Origin: SHLQ01 sp964451305
Lineage (GTDB): Bacteria; Actinomycetota; Acidimicrobiia; Acidimicrobiales; SHLQ01
Direction: 5' to 3'
Assembly: GCA_964451305.1 (NCBI GenBank)
Contig: CAYVHV010000022.1
Location: 1 to 62,263, forward strand
Length of the DNA stretch: 62,263 nt
The notes under the pieces were generated by a model. It searched no databases. It was given only the letters and a program-made list of their open reading frames with translations, and had not been told where the DNA came from. Of this stretch, positions 51,986 through 59,441 are shown piece after piece. Position 1 is the stretch's first letter, and the number at the start of each line of letters is the position of its first letter. The position numbers were made by a program, and so were the translations under genes.

Positions 51986-52294
51986 ATGTCGGGACTTGTC
52001 CTATGGATGGGGGCACTCGCACTTGCGGTAGCGCTCGCGACCGGTGTCTCAAACGTTGGTCTTGCCGCGGTCACTCAAGCGCAAGCACAAGCTGCTGCAG
52101 ATGCTGCTGCGCTCGCCGGCGCAGCGAGCGGAGAGGTGGCTTCAATCGAGGCCGCGCAACGCAACAATGCCGCGCTCGTCGCACTAACAGAACGTGGAGA
52201 CGTCATCTCCGTCGAAGTTCAAATCGGTGACACCACGGCGACTGCGCACGCCCAAAGGCAAGTAATCCACGTCACAAATAGACCGCAGAACTGA
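51986..52294 (+). CDS. TadE/pilus-assembly-like secreted or membrane protein
   Basis: This 102-residue protein opens with a hydrophobic helix (LVLWMGALALAVALATGVSN) followed by AAVTQAQAQAAADAAALAGA, the alanine-rich segment typical of TadE/TadG-like and Flp-associated proteins. It then has a short beta-rich domain. No prepilin peptidase or tad genes are in the window. It is an orphan between gyrA and the DUF3566 gene, an interval that is otherwise conserved in actinobacteria. Confidence 0.7.
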   Translation: MSGLVLWMGALALAVALATGVSNVGLAAVTQAQAQAAADAAALAGAASGEVASIEAAQRNNAALVALTERGDVISVEVQIGDTTATAHAQRQVIHVTNRPQN

Positions 52295-52383
52295 CCATAT
52301 TGCACGGACTCGGGGAGCGGCACCCACAATCGGAGAGGTGATGCGCACCGTTCGCGGCCAATCTATGCAATAGACTGCTCGAC

Positions 52384-52950
52384 GTGACTGCCATCGATGA
52401 CTCAGAAGAAACAGTCTTCGGGTTCGCGCCTGAGGAAGAAATCGACGTACGCGAAGAAGAGTTCTTCAGCGAGCCATCCGTACCCGTCCCCGCAGAAAGC
52501 GGAGCGGCGGCAGCGGTAGTGCCAAAGGCACGAGCCGTCGAACGAATCCAAGAGCGACGTCTTCGCGCTCGCAAAGTACGCCGCCTCGTACGTCACATCG
52601 AGCCGTGGTCCGTACTCAAAGTCTCGCTTCTCTTCTTCTTCTGCATCTGGGTTGTCACCATGGTCGCAGGCGTTCTCCTCTGGAACGCCGCCGTCGCATC
52701 TGGAGTCATCGGCGATGTCGAGAACTTCGCAGAAGAGATTTTTGCACTCGAGAACTTTGAGTTCACCGGTGAAGCGATCTTCCGTGCCAGCGCAATCGGT
52801 GGCCTCGTCCTCTCCGTTGCAGCCACTGGTTTCACCGTTCTGATCGCCATTCTGCTCAACCTCATCTCCGATCTCACCGGTGGCATTCGAGTCACCGTGG
52901 TCGAAGAAGAAACAGCTCGTCCAATTTCGACGTTGCCCCGCCGGGGTTAA
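52384..52950 (+). CDS. DUF3566 transmembrane protein
   Basis: This 188-residue protein starts at GTG 52384. A ~75-residue acidic N-terminus precedes the DUF3566 domain: IEPWSVLKVSLLFFFCIWVVTMVAGVLLWN, then FEFTGEAIFRASAIGG and VLSVAATGFTVLIAILLNLISDLTGGIRVTVVEE. Homologues directly follow gyrA and precede tRNA-Ile in Actinobacteria, including mycobacteria, so synteny backs the call. The function is not established; it is a membrane protein with two to three helices. Confidence 0.88.
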   Translation: MTAIDDSEETVFGFAPEEEIDVREEEFFSEPSVPVPAESGAAAAVVPKARAVERIQERRLRARKVRRLVRHIEPWSVLKVSLLFFFCIWVVTMVAGVLLWNAAVASGVIGDVENFAEEIFALENFEFTGEAIFRASAIGGLVLSVAATGFTVLIAILLNLISDLTGGIRVTVVEEETARPISTLPRRG

Positions 52951-53002
52951 GTCGATACCGTCTGTCCGTGCACTTGTGGCACGTTCCCACAGCGGAAGCT
53001 AA

Positions 53003-53076
<74 letters not shown>

Positions 53077-53095
53077 CGTGAACTTCGGTCGCCTT

Positions 53096-53121
53096 GGCGA
53101 CCTCAGTTCAGGTCGCCTTTT
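53096..53121 (+). terminator. Intrinsic terminator after tRNA-Ile
   Basis: GGCGACCT (53096-53103), loop CAGTTC, AGGTCGCC (53110-53117), then TTTT (53118-53121). An 8-bp perfect stem with a T run 20 bp after the tRNA 3' end is a good terminator. GGTCGCC just upstream (53087-53093) could form an alternative stem with 53096-53102. Confidence 0.8.
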
Positions 53122-53181
53122 GCCTCCGCTTCGCTTCGGCAAAACGCGCCATCCGCTTTGTTCTACGAGGCGGGCTTCTCT

Positions 53182-53361
53182 CTAGTGGTGACCCTCTGGT
53201 CTCTCGCGTCTTGCGACGAGCAAAATCCAGATTGCTAGCAGGAAGATCACGACGTTGAGGATGAGCTGGAGAACGCCACTGACGAAAAGGCTGTTTATCC
53301 CAACAATTGCAAGAGCCCACATCAGCTTTTTGCGATCGACCGACAGTGCCTTCTCAAACAT
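53182..53361 (-). CDS. Small single-helix membrane protein
   Basis: A 59-residue reading frame starts at ATG 53361 (MFEKALSVDRKKLMWALAIVG). One long hydrophobic stretch (about 14-50: WALAIVGINSLFVSGVLQLI then LNVVIFLLAIWILLVA) could be one or two helices, and the C-terminus is charged (RRERPEGHH). The hydrophobic pattern with flanking basic residues supports a real membrane peptide, though no ribosome site is clear. It is read toward the tRNA and ends 61 bp after the terminator. It falls below common length cut-offs and might be missed. Confidence 0.5.
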   Translation of the reverse strand: MFEKALSVDRKKLMWALAIVGINSLFVSGVLQLILNVVIFLLAIWILLVARRERPEGHH

Positions 53362-53409
53362 ATGGATTCATTATGCCCGAGGCTTAGGGCGAGCAATCCC
53401 AAAACCGAG

Positions 53410-54369
53410 CTACCCATGAACGGCGTGCGCTTGGGGCTGATAGCTATCGACCGTCTTCCTGAGTGTTTCCTCTATCGGGGTGTGGGTAAGGCCAAGCACC
53501 TCAGTTGTTTCGCTGGAGTCCATGACGAACGGTGCTTCGAATTGGTACAGCACCTCCTTCAACTCGCGCATTGCGGGTACGGCAACACCGAGCAGTGAGA
53601 GGGCGAGCCGGGGGACGGTTTTGACCTTCACCGGTGGCACGCCGGCGATTCGAGCTATCTCTTCGACCATTGCGGTCTGTGTCATCGGTGGGGCAGACGG
53701 AACATGCCACGCTCGGCCCCAGGCCTGCTCGGAGGCGGCTGCTGTAACCAGTGCCCGGGCGACATCGTCGACCGCCGTCCAACTGTGCACGACATCCACT
53801 CTGCCGAGAAGACTCACCGGCTTGCCTGCCAAGACGCGTGGCACCACGCGGTCACCCATGTGACTGGTTTGCCCAAGACCGGGCCCAATAAAGTCTGAAG
53901 CTCGAACCTCGACGGCTCGAATGCGGCTCTGGTCATGGGCAGCTTTTGCGTCTGCCCACATGTCGGCTCGGATCCGTCCCTTGACCGTCGTGGTATCGAG
54001 AGCGTCCGTCGCCAGCATGGGACGGGTCGGAGGCGCGTAGCCGTACAGGTTCGAAAGTGTGGCGAGCACGGCGCCGCTCGCCTCGGCTGCGGTCAGCAAG
54101 GAATGAGCGAGGGGCGGCCAATCGGTCGTCCACTGGTGGTACTGCGGGTTCGCGCAGTTGTAGATGGCGACGGCGCCCGATGTGATCGCTGTCAACTCTG
54201 CCGGTATTGATGCATCAGCAGTTACTCGTTCGATGTGTGGGTGGACGGGTCCGGTTCCGGATCGGGAGACGATCCGAACCCGGTGACCTTCCTCTGCGAG
54301 CAGAAGTGCTGTGGCTCTTCCGGTCGCGCCGCTACCGACGACGACGTGATGGGTGTGTGTTGCGTTCAT
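53410..54369 (-). CDS. NAD-dependent epimerase/dehydratase family protein
   Basis: This 319-residue Rossmann-fold protein of the extended-SDR type has the N-terminal dinucleotide site HHVVVGSGATGRATALLLAEEG (G-x-G-x-x-G). LSNLYGYAPP near residue 110 occupies the YxxxK region, but the usual catalytic Lys is not obvious. VEVRASDFIGPGLGQ and VDVVHSWTAVDDVARALV are typical of the family. It could act on a small quinone or ketone. The ATG at 54369 follows AAAGGAC. It is divergent from the TetR gene at 54508, whose probable operator lies in the shared promoter region, so TetR control is likely. Confidence 0.82.
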   Translation of the reverse strand: MNATHTHHVVVGSGATGRATALLLAEEGHRVRIVSRSGTGPVHPHIERVTADASIPAELTAITSGAVAIYNCANPQYHQWTTDWPPLAHSLLTAAEASGAVLATLSNLYGYAPPTRPMLATDALDTTTVKGRIRADMWADAKAAHDQSRIRAVEVRASDFIGPGLGQTSHMGDRVVPRVLAGKPVSLLGRVDVVHSWTAVDDVARALVTAAASEQAWGRAWHVPSAPPMTQTAMVEEIARIAGVPPVKVKTVPRLALSLLGVAVPAMRELKEVLYQFEAPFVMDSSETTEVLGLTHTPIEETLRKTVDSYQPQAHAVHG

Positions 54370-54392
54370 ATCATGTCCTTTGTGACTAGCAG

Positions 54393-54423
54393 TTCGAAAC
54401 GAGAGCACCGCTCTCATTTCGAA
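54393..54423. promoter_or_regulatory. 31-bp palindrome, probable TetR operator
   Basis: Arms TTCGAAACGAGAGCA (54393-54407) and CGCTCTCATTTCGAA (54409-54423) are reverse complements at 13 of 15 positions around the central base 54408. It sits between the epimerase-like gene (start 54369, reverse) and the TetR gene (start 54508, forward). A weaker site, AGAGCACTGCTCA at 54451-54463, has the same GAGCA/TGCTC core. Confidence 0.72.
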
Positions 54424-54507
54424 TGAAACCCGAAATCTCGCACCATGTCAAGAGCACTGCTCACTTTTGTGTTGAACGCTCTCATCGATGCCGCTACGGT
54501 TGCGGTC

Positions 54508-55194
54508 ATGTCTGACGAAAAAACTTCGGCTGGAGGAGTGCGAGCTCGTGTTCGGGCCGAACTCACTGCGGAGATCAAGGCATTGGCCACGAAACAACTC
54601 GAAACTGAAGGCGCGTCGGCGATCTCGCTGCGTGCAATCTCACGCGAGGTCGGCATGGCGTCGTCAGCGATCTATCGCTACTTCGCAAGCCGGGAGGAAC
54701 TTCTCACCGCGTTGATCATTGATGCCTTCAATGACCTCGGTGAATCGGTCGAATCCGCCGATGCCACCTACTCTCGAGAGGACTTTCACGGAAGGTTCGT
54801 GGCAATCGCAAAGGCGGTCCGAATCTGGGCACTTGCTAACCCGCATCAGTACGCGCTCATTTACGGGTCGCCAGTGCCCGGCTACTCGGCGCCACAAGAC
54901 ACGATCGACCCAGCGATACGAACACCGGTCGCCCTGATATCGGTGCTCGTCGACGCGAAGTCTTCGGGCACCGTGCGTCGCTCGAAGAGCCAGCTCGCGG
55001 CATCGCTTCATGGCCTATCTGAGTTCACCGGCAACTCGGTAGCGGTCACTGAACTGGCACCCGCGGTCGAAGCATGGGGAGAGATCTTTGGCCTTGTCAG
55101 CCTCGAGCTGTTCGGCCACTTCACGAACGCGATCGACAACCCCGAGCACTTCTTTGGCCACGCGGTCGACGCGATGGCCGAGCGCGTGCTGTAA
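54508..55194 (+). CDS. TetR family transcriptional regulator
   Basis: This 228-residue repressor has an HTH over about residues 20-65 (SAISLRAISREVGMASSAIYRYFASREELLTALI, read in two parts). The C-terminal ligand domain resembles the TetR_C_13/WHG-like fold (FVAIAKAVRIWALANPHQYALIYGSP, with HGLSEFTGNS later). The frame is open from 54445, but ATG 54508 (MSDEKTSAGG) leaves the operator-like sites upstream. It should control the divergent epimerase-like gene and itself. Confidence 0.85.
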   Translation: MSDEKTSAGGVRARVRAELTAEIKALATKQLETEGASAISLRAISREVGMASSAIYRYFASREELLTALIIDAFNDLGESVESADATYSREDFHGRFVAIAKAVRIWALANPHQYALIYGSPVPGYSAPQDTIDPAIRTPVALISVLVDAKSSGTVRRSKSQLAASLHGLSEFTGNSVAVTELAPAVEAWGEIFGLVSLELFGHFTNAIDNPEHFFGHAVDAMAERVL

Positions 55195-55202
55195 CTCGCG
55201 GG

Positions 55203-55589
55203 TCAGGCCCCTGGGTTGAGGCTGGCGATAGAGAAACCCAACGTGGTGGCGACCGACATCCAGACGATCGTCGGTGCAATGAGGAGGCCGGCGAGGGGTG
55301 CGACCCGCCAGGCAGCGATTGTGGCGAGGATGACCAGCACGAGCACTCCAAAGAGCCACCATGCGCCAAAGTCGAGTCGGCCCGGAGCAAAGATGACGGC
55401 CTGCCACGCCACCGCCCCAATGAAGTGCGTGGCAAGCAACCCCAGAGCGAGCGAGCGGCCAGAGTTGTCCGATGAAACCAGAATCGCCACCGCCGCAGCC
55501 TGAAGTGCCCACAGCGTGAACCACGCTGCTGGAAACGCCCAGTCGGGTGGAATCCACGACGGGAGCGTTAGCGATTCAAAGAAGGTCAC
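55203..55589 (-). CDS. TspO/MBR family membrane protein
   Basis: This 128-residue protein of five predicted helices begins MTFFESLTLPSWIPPDWAF; the PPDWAF matches the TspO N-terminal signature PPxWxF. The C-terminal LIAPTIVWMSVATTLGFSIASLN matches the cholesterol/porphyrin-site region LxxPYxxWVxFAxxLN. TspO proteins bind tetrapyrroles and act in stress or porphyrin handling. It is somewhat shorter than the ~150-residue norm, with a shortened middle. It converges on the TetR gene. Confidence 0.85.
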   Translation of the reverse strand: MTFFESLTLPSWIPPDWAFPAAWFTLWALQAAAVAILVSSDNSGRSLALGLLATHFIGAVAWQAVIFAPGRLDFGAWWLFGVLVLVILATIAAWRVAPLAGLLIAPTIVWMSVATTLGFSIASLNPGA

Positions 55590-55611
55590 GTCTCAACCCT
55601 AGACTTCGAAC

Positions 55612-55758
55612 ATGCAGATCTTTCGACTTTTGCGTGGGGCCATCACCGCTGTTGGCATCGCAGCTGGGGTCGCCGGCGCGCTCCGTCTCCGTGGGTCCGG
55701 CGGCATCCCACCTCGCAGTGGCGGCTGGCGCGAATTGTCCGGCAATGACCTCACCTGA
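55612..55758 (+). CDS. Small protein (48 residues) coupled to the next dehydrogenase
   Basis: A 48-codon frame from ATG 55612: MQIFRLLRGAITAVGIAAG, then an Ala/Gly-rich helix and a basic tail (RLRGSGGIPPRSGGWREL). It may be a small membrane peptide. The stop TGA (55756-55758) is two bases from the GTG start of the following gene (55761), which suggests coupling. It is too short for most gene callers, and its reality rests on the spacing and hydrophobic pattern. Confidence 0.5.
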   Translation: MQIFRLLRGAITAVGIAAGVAGALRLRGSGGIPPRSGGWRELSGNDLT

Positions 55759-55760
55759 TC

Positions 55761-56765
55761 GTGGCCGACAAGACACGTGTCGTCGTCGTAGGAGCAGGAG
55801 CGACTGGTAGTCGAGCCGCTCGTCAGTTGGTTCGGACCTCGCCGGAGTGCACCGTGGCGCTCATCGACGACGCCCCCGGGGCAGCGGCATCTTCAGCCGC
55901 CAACTTAGGACCGAACGTGACCGTAGCGGTCGCCCGTGACCTCGAGAACGCTGATGCCGTCGTCATCGCCACTCGCGCTGGCAGCCATGCAGAGATCGCA
56001 CAACGGTTCTTGACGAGCGCACCCGTCATCATCTCCGTGGCCGACAGTATCGACGACGTTCGAGGACTTCTAGATCTCGATGGTCAGGCCCGAGCAGACG
56101 GGTGTCGAATCGTCGTCGGAGCCGGAATGATGCCAGGACTCTCTGACATCCTGGCTTCTCATGGCAAACGCTGGTTCGACGACGTTCGAGAAATTCACGT
56201 GTCGAAGTTCGGCACCGGAGGACCCGACTGCGCCCGTCAGCACCACCGTGCCCTGAAGGGTCGGTGTTTCGATTGGCGAGACGGCCAATGGCAGCGGCGC
56301 CCGGGAGGTTCGGGACGTGAACTCGCCTGGTTTCCCGCGCCTGTGGAGGCTGCCGACTGCTATCGCGCAGCGCTCGCCGACCCACTTCTGCTCGTGCGCG
56401 TCCACCCAGACGTCGAACGCATCACGTCGAGAATGGCAGCGACTCGCCGCGATCGGTTAACGATGCAGCTCCCGATGTTGCGGACACCGCACCCAGAAGG
56501 GCTCCTCGGAGCGGTTCGTGTCGAACTTCGGGGAGTGCACGACGGGGCACAGCTCGAACTCGTCCTCGGATGCGCCGAACGGCCAGCGGTTACCGCTGGT
56601 GCAGTCGCTGCGACAGCGGTCGAATCGATGCACGGGCAAGAGGGTGAACCTGGCGCAAAAGGTCTGGCCGAATGGGTCGATGCCCGAAGTTTTTTGCACA
56701 GACTTCGAAATCGTGGCGTCCGGAGCGAGATCTTTGTTGGGGCTGACGAGACCTATCAGCAATAG
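55761..56765 (+). CDS. NAD(P)-binding protein, saccharopine-dehydrogenase-like
   Basis: This 334-residue Rossmann-fold protein has TRVVVVGAGATGSRAARQLV (G-x-G-x-x-G, about residues 5-24) and then VAVARDLENADAVVIATRAG. Its core GCRIVVGAGMMPGLSDILA matches the saccharopine dehydrogenase-like superfamily. Those enzymes act on amino or keto acids, but the catalytic pair cannot be assigned. GTG 55761 is the start. The gene ends 233 bp before the sigma-like gene, with a GGCTCG/CGAGCC hairpin at 56806-56823 between. Confidence 0.78.
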   Translation: MADKTRVVVVGAGATGSRAARQLVRTSPECTVALIDDAPGAAASSAANLGPNVTVAVARDLENADAVVIATRAGSHAEIAQRFLTSAPVIISVADSIDDVRGLLDLDGQARADGCRIVVGAGMMPGLSDILASHGKRWFDDVREIHVSKFGTGGPDCARQHHRALKGRCFDWRDGQWQRRPGGSGRELAWFPAPVEAADCYRAALADPLLLVRVHPDVERITSRMAATRRDRLTMQLPMLRTPHPEGLLGAVRVELRGVHDGAQLELVLGCAERPAVTAGAVAATAVESMHGQEGEPGAKGLAEWVDARSFLHRLRNRGVRSEIFVGADETYQQ

Positions 56766-56805
56766 TGCTCTACAGCGTTGATTTCTCAACCTTTAGGGGC
56801 CGCTC

Positions 56806-56823
56806 GGCTCGCCTTGTCGAGCC
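56806..56823. terminator. Weak hairpin after the saccharopine-dehydrogenase-like gene
   Basis: Stem GGCTCG (56806-56811) / CGAGCC (56818-56823), loop CCTTGT, is followed by AAAATACC without a T run. It could slow transcription but a terminator role is not certain. Confidence 0.35.
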
Positions 56824-56907
56824 AAAATACCCACGAGAAATTGCTACAGGTGGCACTGCTTCGCGCCGAAGCTTTTAGCGAAGACAGGAAATTTCTAAAT
56901 AAATCGC

Positions 56908-56935
56908 TAAAGCTTTTTCTCGAACGCGCCGAGAA
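56908..56935 (+). promoter_or_regulatory. Sigma-28/WhiG-type promoter-like sequence
   Basis: TAAA (56908-56911), a 16-base spacer, then GCCGAGAA (56928-56935). The FliA/WhiG consensus is TAAA-N15-GCCGATAA, so this has 11 of 12 key bases with one extra spacer base. It lies about 60 bp upstream of the WhiG/FliA-like sigma gene, suggesting positive autoregulation. Confidence 0.5.
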
Positions 56936-56998
56936 CTCTTTCTGTGGTGCCGGTGGGTAGTCACCGCAACCAAACACGACATTGAGGGAGCAAGTTAA

Positions 56999-57898
56999 AT
57001 GGGCGATTCGATCGAAACTACGGTCGACCTGACCGACATGAACGCGATGATCGAGGCAAACCTGCCACTGGTCAAGCACATTGTGTTGCAGGTAGCAGTG
57101 CACTTTCCACGCCACGTTGAGCGGGAAGAGCTCGCACGAGCTGGAGCACTCGGGCTAGTGGAGGCAGCCCGACGCTACGACGAAAGCCGAGGCGTCCCAT
57201 TCGACCGTTTCGCCGCACAGCGCATCCGAGGTGCCATCCTCGATGCAGTACGTGCCGCCGACTGGGCTCCACGCTCGGTCCGCACACTCGCTCGCAAGCT
57301 CGAAGCAACCGAACAGCGTCTTGCGAGCCGCCTCGGACGCATTCCAACCACCGAAGAGATGGCCGAAGCACTCAGCATGGACACCAACGAGCTCGCTCGC
57401 TTGCGTGACCGGATGTTCCGCTCCGTTGTCTTGGCGCTCGAACACGAAGTCTCCGACGATGTCGACGACGACCTGACTCTCGTCGACGTGCTCGTCGATC
57501 ACGCTGCAATCGAGCCATCAGAAGAACTCGAGACTCGTGAACTCCACGCATACCTCCGCGATGCAATCGCTCTTCTTCCGGAACGTCAGCGTCTGGTCAT
57601 CCTTGGCTACTTCCTCGAAGGACGCACCAGCCAAGACTTGGCTCGTTTCCTCGGAGTTACCGAAAGTCGCATCAGCCAGATTCGTTCCGAGGCCATCCAA
57701 ATGCTCAAGGAAGGCATCGAAGCGCAGTACGCAACCGGTTCAGCTCCGAACCCGGCTCCTCGTGGACGTTCTGCTCGCCGCAAGGCCGCATACGTCGACG
57801 CAATCGGCGAGCGCAGCGACTGGCACGAGCGCATGGATCAGATCTCGTTGATCGAAGCCGACGCACCGAGCCTCCAGGTGGGACTTCCGCTTTCGTAA
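56999..57898 (+). CDS. WhiG/FliA-type RNA polymerase sigma factor
   Basis: This 299-residue sigma-28 group protein has region 2 at about 25-95 (LARAGALGLVEAARRYDESRGVPFDRFAAQRIRGAILDAVRA, read in parts), region 3 at about 105-150 (LASRLGRIPTTEEMAEALSMDTNELARL) and region 4 at about 190-245 (LPERQRLVILGYFLEGRTSQDLARFLGVTESRISQIRSEAIQ). Residues after 250 are an extra, basic tail not typical of the family. ATG 56999 follows GGGAGCAAG. In Streptomyces WhiG drives sporulation; in other bacteria FliA drives flagella. No flagellar genes are in the window. Confidence 0.92.
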   Translation: MGDSIETTVDLTDMNAMIEANLPLVKHIVLQVAVHFPRHVEREELARAGALGLVEAARRYDESRGVPFDRFAAQRIRGAILDAVRAADWAPRSVRTLARKLEATEQRLASRLGRIPTTEEMAEALSMDTNELARLRDRMFRSVVLALEHEVSDDVDDDLTLVDVLVDHAAIEPSEELETRELHAYLRDAIALLPERQRLVILGYFLEGRTSQDLARFLGVTESRISQIRSEAIQMLKEGIEAQYATGSAPNPAPRGRSARRKAAYVDAIGERSDWHERMDQISLIEADAPSLQVGLPLS

Positions 57899-57940
57899 GT
57901 TCGGTAATTCGCTGAACAGCAACGTTCGAATACGCACTGC

Positions 57941-57990
57941 GGAACCCGCATCGAAGACAGATGTCTCCGGTGCGGGTTCCCTAGGTTTTA
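57941..57990 (+). terminator. Terminator after the sigma factor gene
   Basis: GGAACCCGCA (57941-57950) pairs with TGCGGGTTCC (57971-57980); an inner AGACA/TGTCT hairpin sits in the loop. CTAGGTTTT follows. The 10-bp perfect outer stem and T tract 43 bp after the stop support an intrinsic terminator. Confidence 0.8.
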
Positions 57991-58029
57991 AACACGTCTT
58001 CGTTCGAAACAACCACTAACGTCACGACG

Positions 58030-58602
58030 ATGAAGCGCACAGCGATGTTCGGATTCCTACTGGTAGGCGTCGCCGCGTGTGGAGAGTCGGCGTCAGAACC
58101 CGTTGTGCTCTCGGCAGTCGAGACCACGCCGCTCATCGAGATCACAGCGAATCACGTCGATCCGCCGGTCTCGTTCAGCACGAGGCCATCTACCGGGGGC
58201 GACCACTACCCGTTCTGGATGAACTGTGGCTTCTACTCCGAGGTCGTCATCGAAGGTGCAGCGACACACTCGCTCGAACATGGTGCGGTGTGGATTACCT
58301 ATGGCGAGTCTCTACCCGACGCCGACGTTGATGCTCTCGAAGCTCTTGCCACGGCGAACCCACGACTCTTGATCTCGCCATATGACCACGATGATCCAAT
58401 CGTGCTCAGCGCCTGGGGTGCACAACAACGGGGCATCAGCTCGGCGACCGCCCCAGAGATCGCGGCGTTTATCGATGCATGGCTCGACAACCCAAACCTG
58501 ATCGAAGCTGGCGCGAGCTGCAGCAGTGCCGTTGGTATCCCGCCGAATGACCCGAACTCGCTCGCCGACGGCACTCCCGTGCCCGAAGAGTTCTTGTCCT
58601 AG
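58030..58602 (+). CDS. DUF3105 lipoprotein
   Basis: This 190-residue lipoprotein has signal MKRTAMFGFLLVGVAAC with lipobox VAAC, lipidated at Cys17. The exported domain matches DUF3105: RPSTGGDHYPFWMNCGFYSEVV, THSLEHGAVWITYGESLP, SPYDHDDPIVLSAWG. The conserved His pairs could bind metal. Its role is unknown. It stands alone between terminators and the convergent hisN-like gene. Confidence 0.87.
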   Translation: MKRTAMFGFLLVGVAACGESASEPVVLSAVETTPLIEITANHVDPPVSFSTRPSTGGDHYPFWMNCGFYSEVVIEGAATHSLEHGAVWITYGESLPDADVDALEALATANPRLLISPYDHDDPIVLSAWGAQQRGISSATAPEIAAFIDAWLDNPNLIEAGASCSSAVGIPPNDPNSLADGTPVPEEFLS

Positions 58603-58618
58603 TTCTCGAAGGTTCTCG

Positions 58619-59401
58619 TTACGCCTGGAACACTTCAGCGATGACGCGATTGTGGATCTTGCCATTGCTCGCAATGATGTGGCGGCCCTCTTCCCACGGT
58701 GCGCCAACCTGATCGGTGAGCACGCCGCCAGCCTCGGGGATGATCACCTGCATCGGGGCAATATCCCAGATCTTCACGAGCGGATCGATCACCGCTTCGC
58801 AACGACCGGTGGCCAGCAGCACATAGGCATAGGCGTCGGCCCAGGTGCGAACCGTTGCTTCGCTATCGATCAATCGGTTTCGTTCGTCGGGGTCGGGCCA
58901 GTACTCGAGTCCGCTGGTCATGATGTAGCTGGAGCCAAATTCGTCGTGTTCGTTGACCGATGTCTCGCGCCCGTTGTGGCGAGCTCCGAGACCGCGTCCA
59001 GCGGAGACGACTTCGTCGAGCGCGGGCATGACGATGACGCCGACGGCAGGACCGTGCTCGTCGACGACCGACAGCAGCGTGCCGTACAGCGGAACGCCGT
59101 GGGTGAATGACTTCGTGCCGTCGATCGGGTCGATGATCCATGTACGGCCGCTCGTACCATCCCGGTCGTCTTCCTCTTCGCCGATGATCGAGTCGGTGGG
59201 GAAGGCGAGTCCGATCTGCTCGCGGAGGTAACGCTCTGCGGCTTTGTCCGCTTCAGTTACAGGAGACCCGTCTTCCTTGGTGTCGAAATCGACGGTTCCG
59301 CGGTCGAACCACTTCCGGGTCAATGCCCCGGCGGCGGTTGCGAGTTCGACGGCCATGTCGACTAGGGCCTGATCTGCCTCTGGTGTGTTCACGGCGCCCA
59401 A
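58619..59401 (-). CDS. hisN: Inositol monophosphatase family phosphatase, histidinol-phosphatase-like
   Basis: This 260-residue Mg2+-dependent phosphatase has the IMP motifs: GEE (IIGEEEDD, about 73), WIIDPIDGTKSFTHG (about 88-102) and KIWDIAPMQVIIPEAGG near the C-terminus. The length and motif form fit the actinobacterial histidinol-phosphatase HisN branch, which completes histidine synthesis. Inositol-phosphate or PAP activity is not excluded. TTG 59401 and GTG 59392 are both possible starts. Confidence 0.85.
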   Translation of the reverse strand: MGAVNTPEADQALVDMAVELATAAGALTRKWFDRGTVDFDTKEDGSPVTEADKAAERYLREQIGLAFPTDSIIGEEEDDRDGTSGRTWIIDPIDGTKSFTHGVPLYGTLLSVVDEHGPAVGVIVMPALDEVVSAGRGLGARHNGRETSVNEHDEFGSSYIMTSGLEYWPDPDERNRLIDSEATVRTWADAYAYVLLATGRCEAVIDPLVKIWDIAPMQVIIPEAGGVLTDQVGAPWEEGRHIIASNGKIHNRVIAEVFQA

Positions 59402-59441
59402 TACTAGTGATCGGAGCCGACTTGAGCGCTATGGAGGGAAA

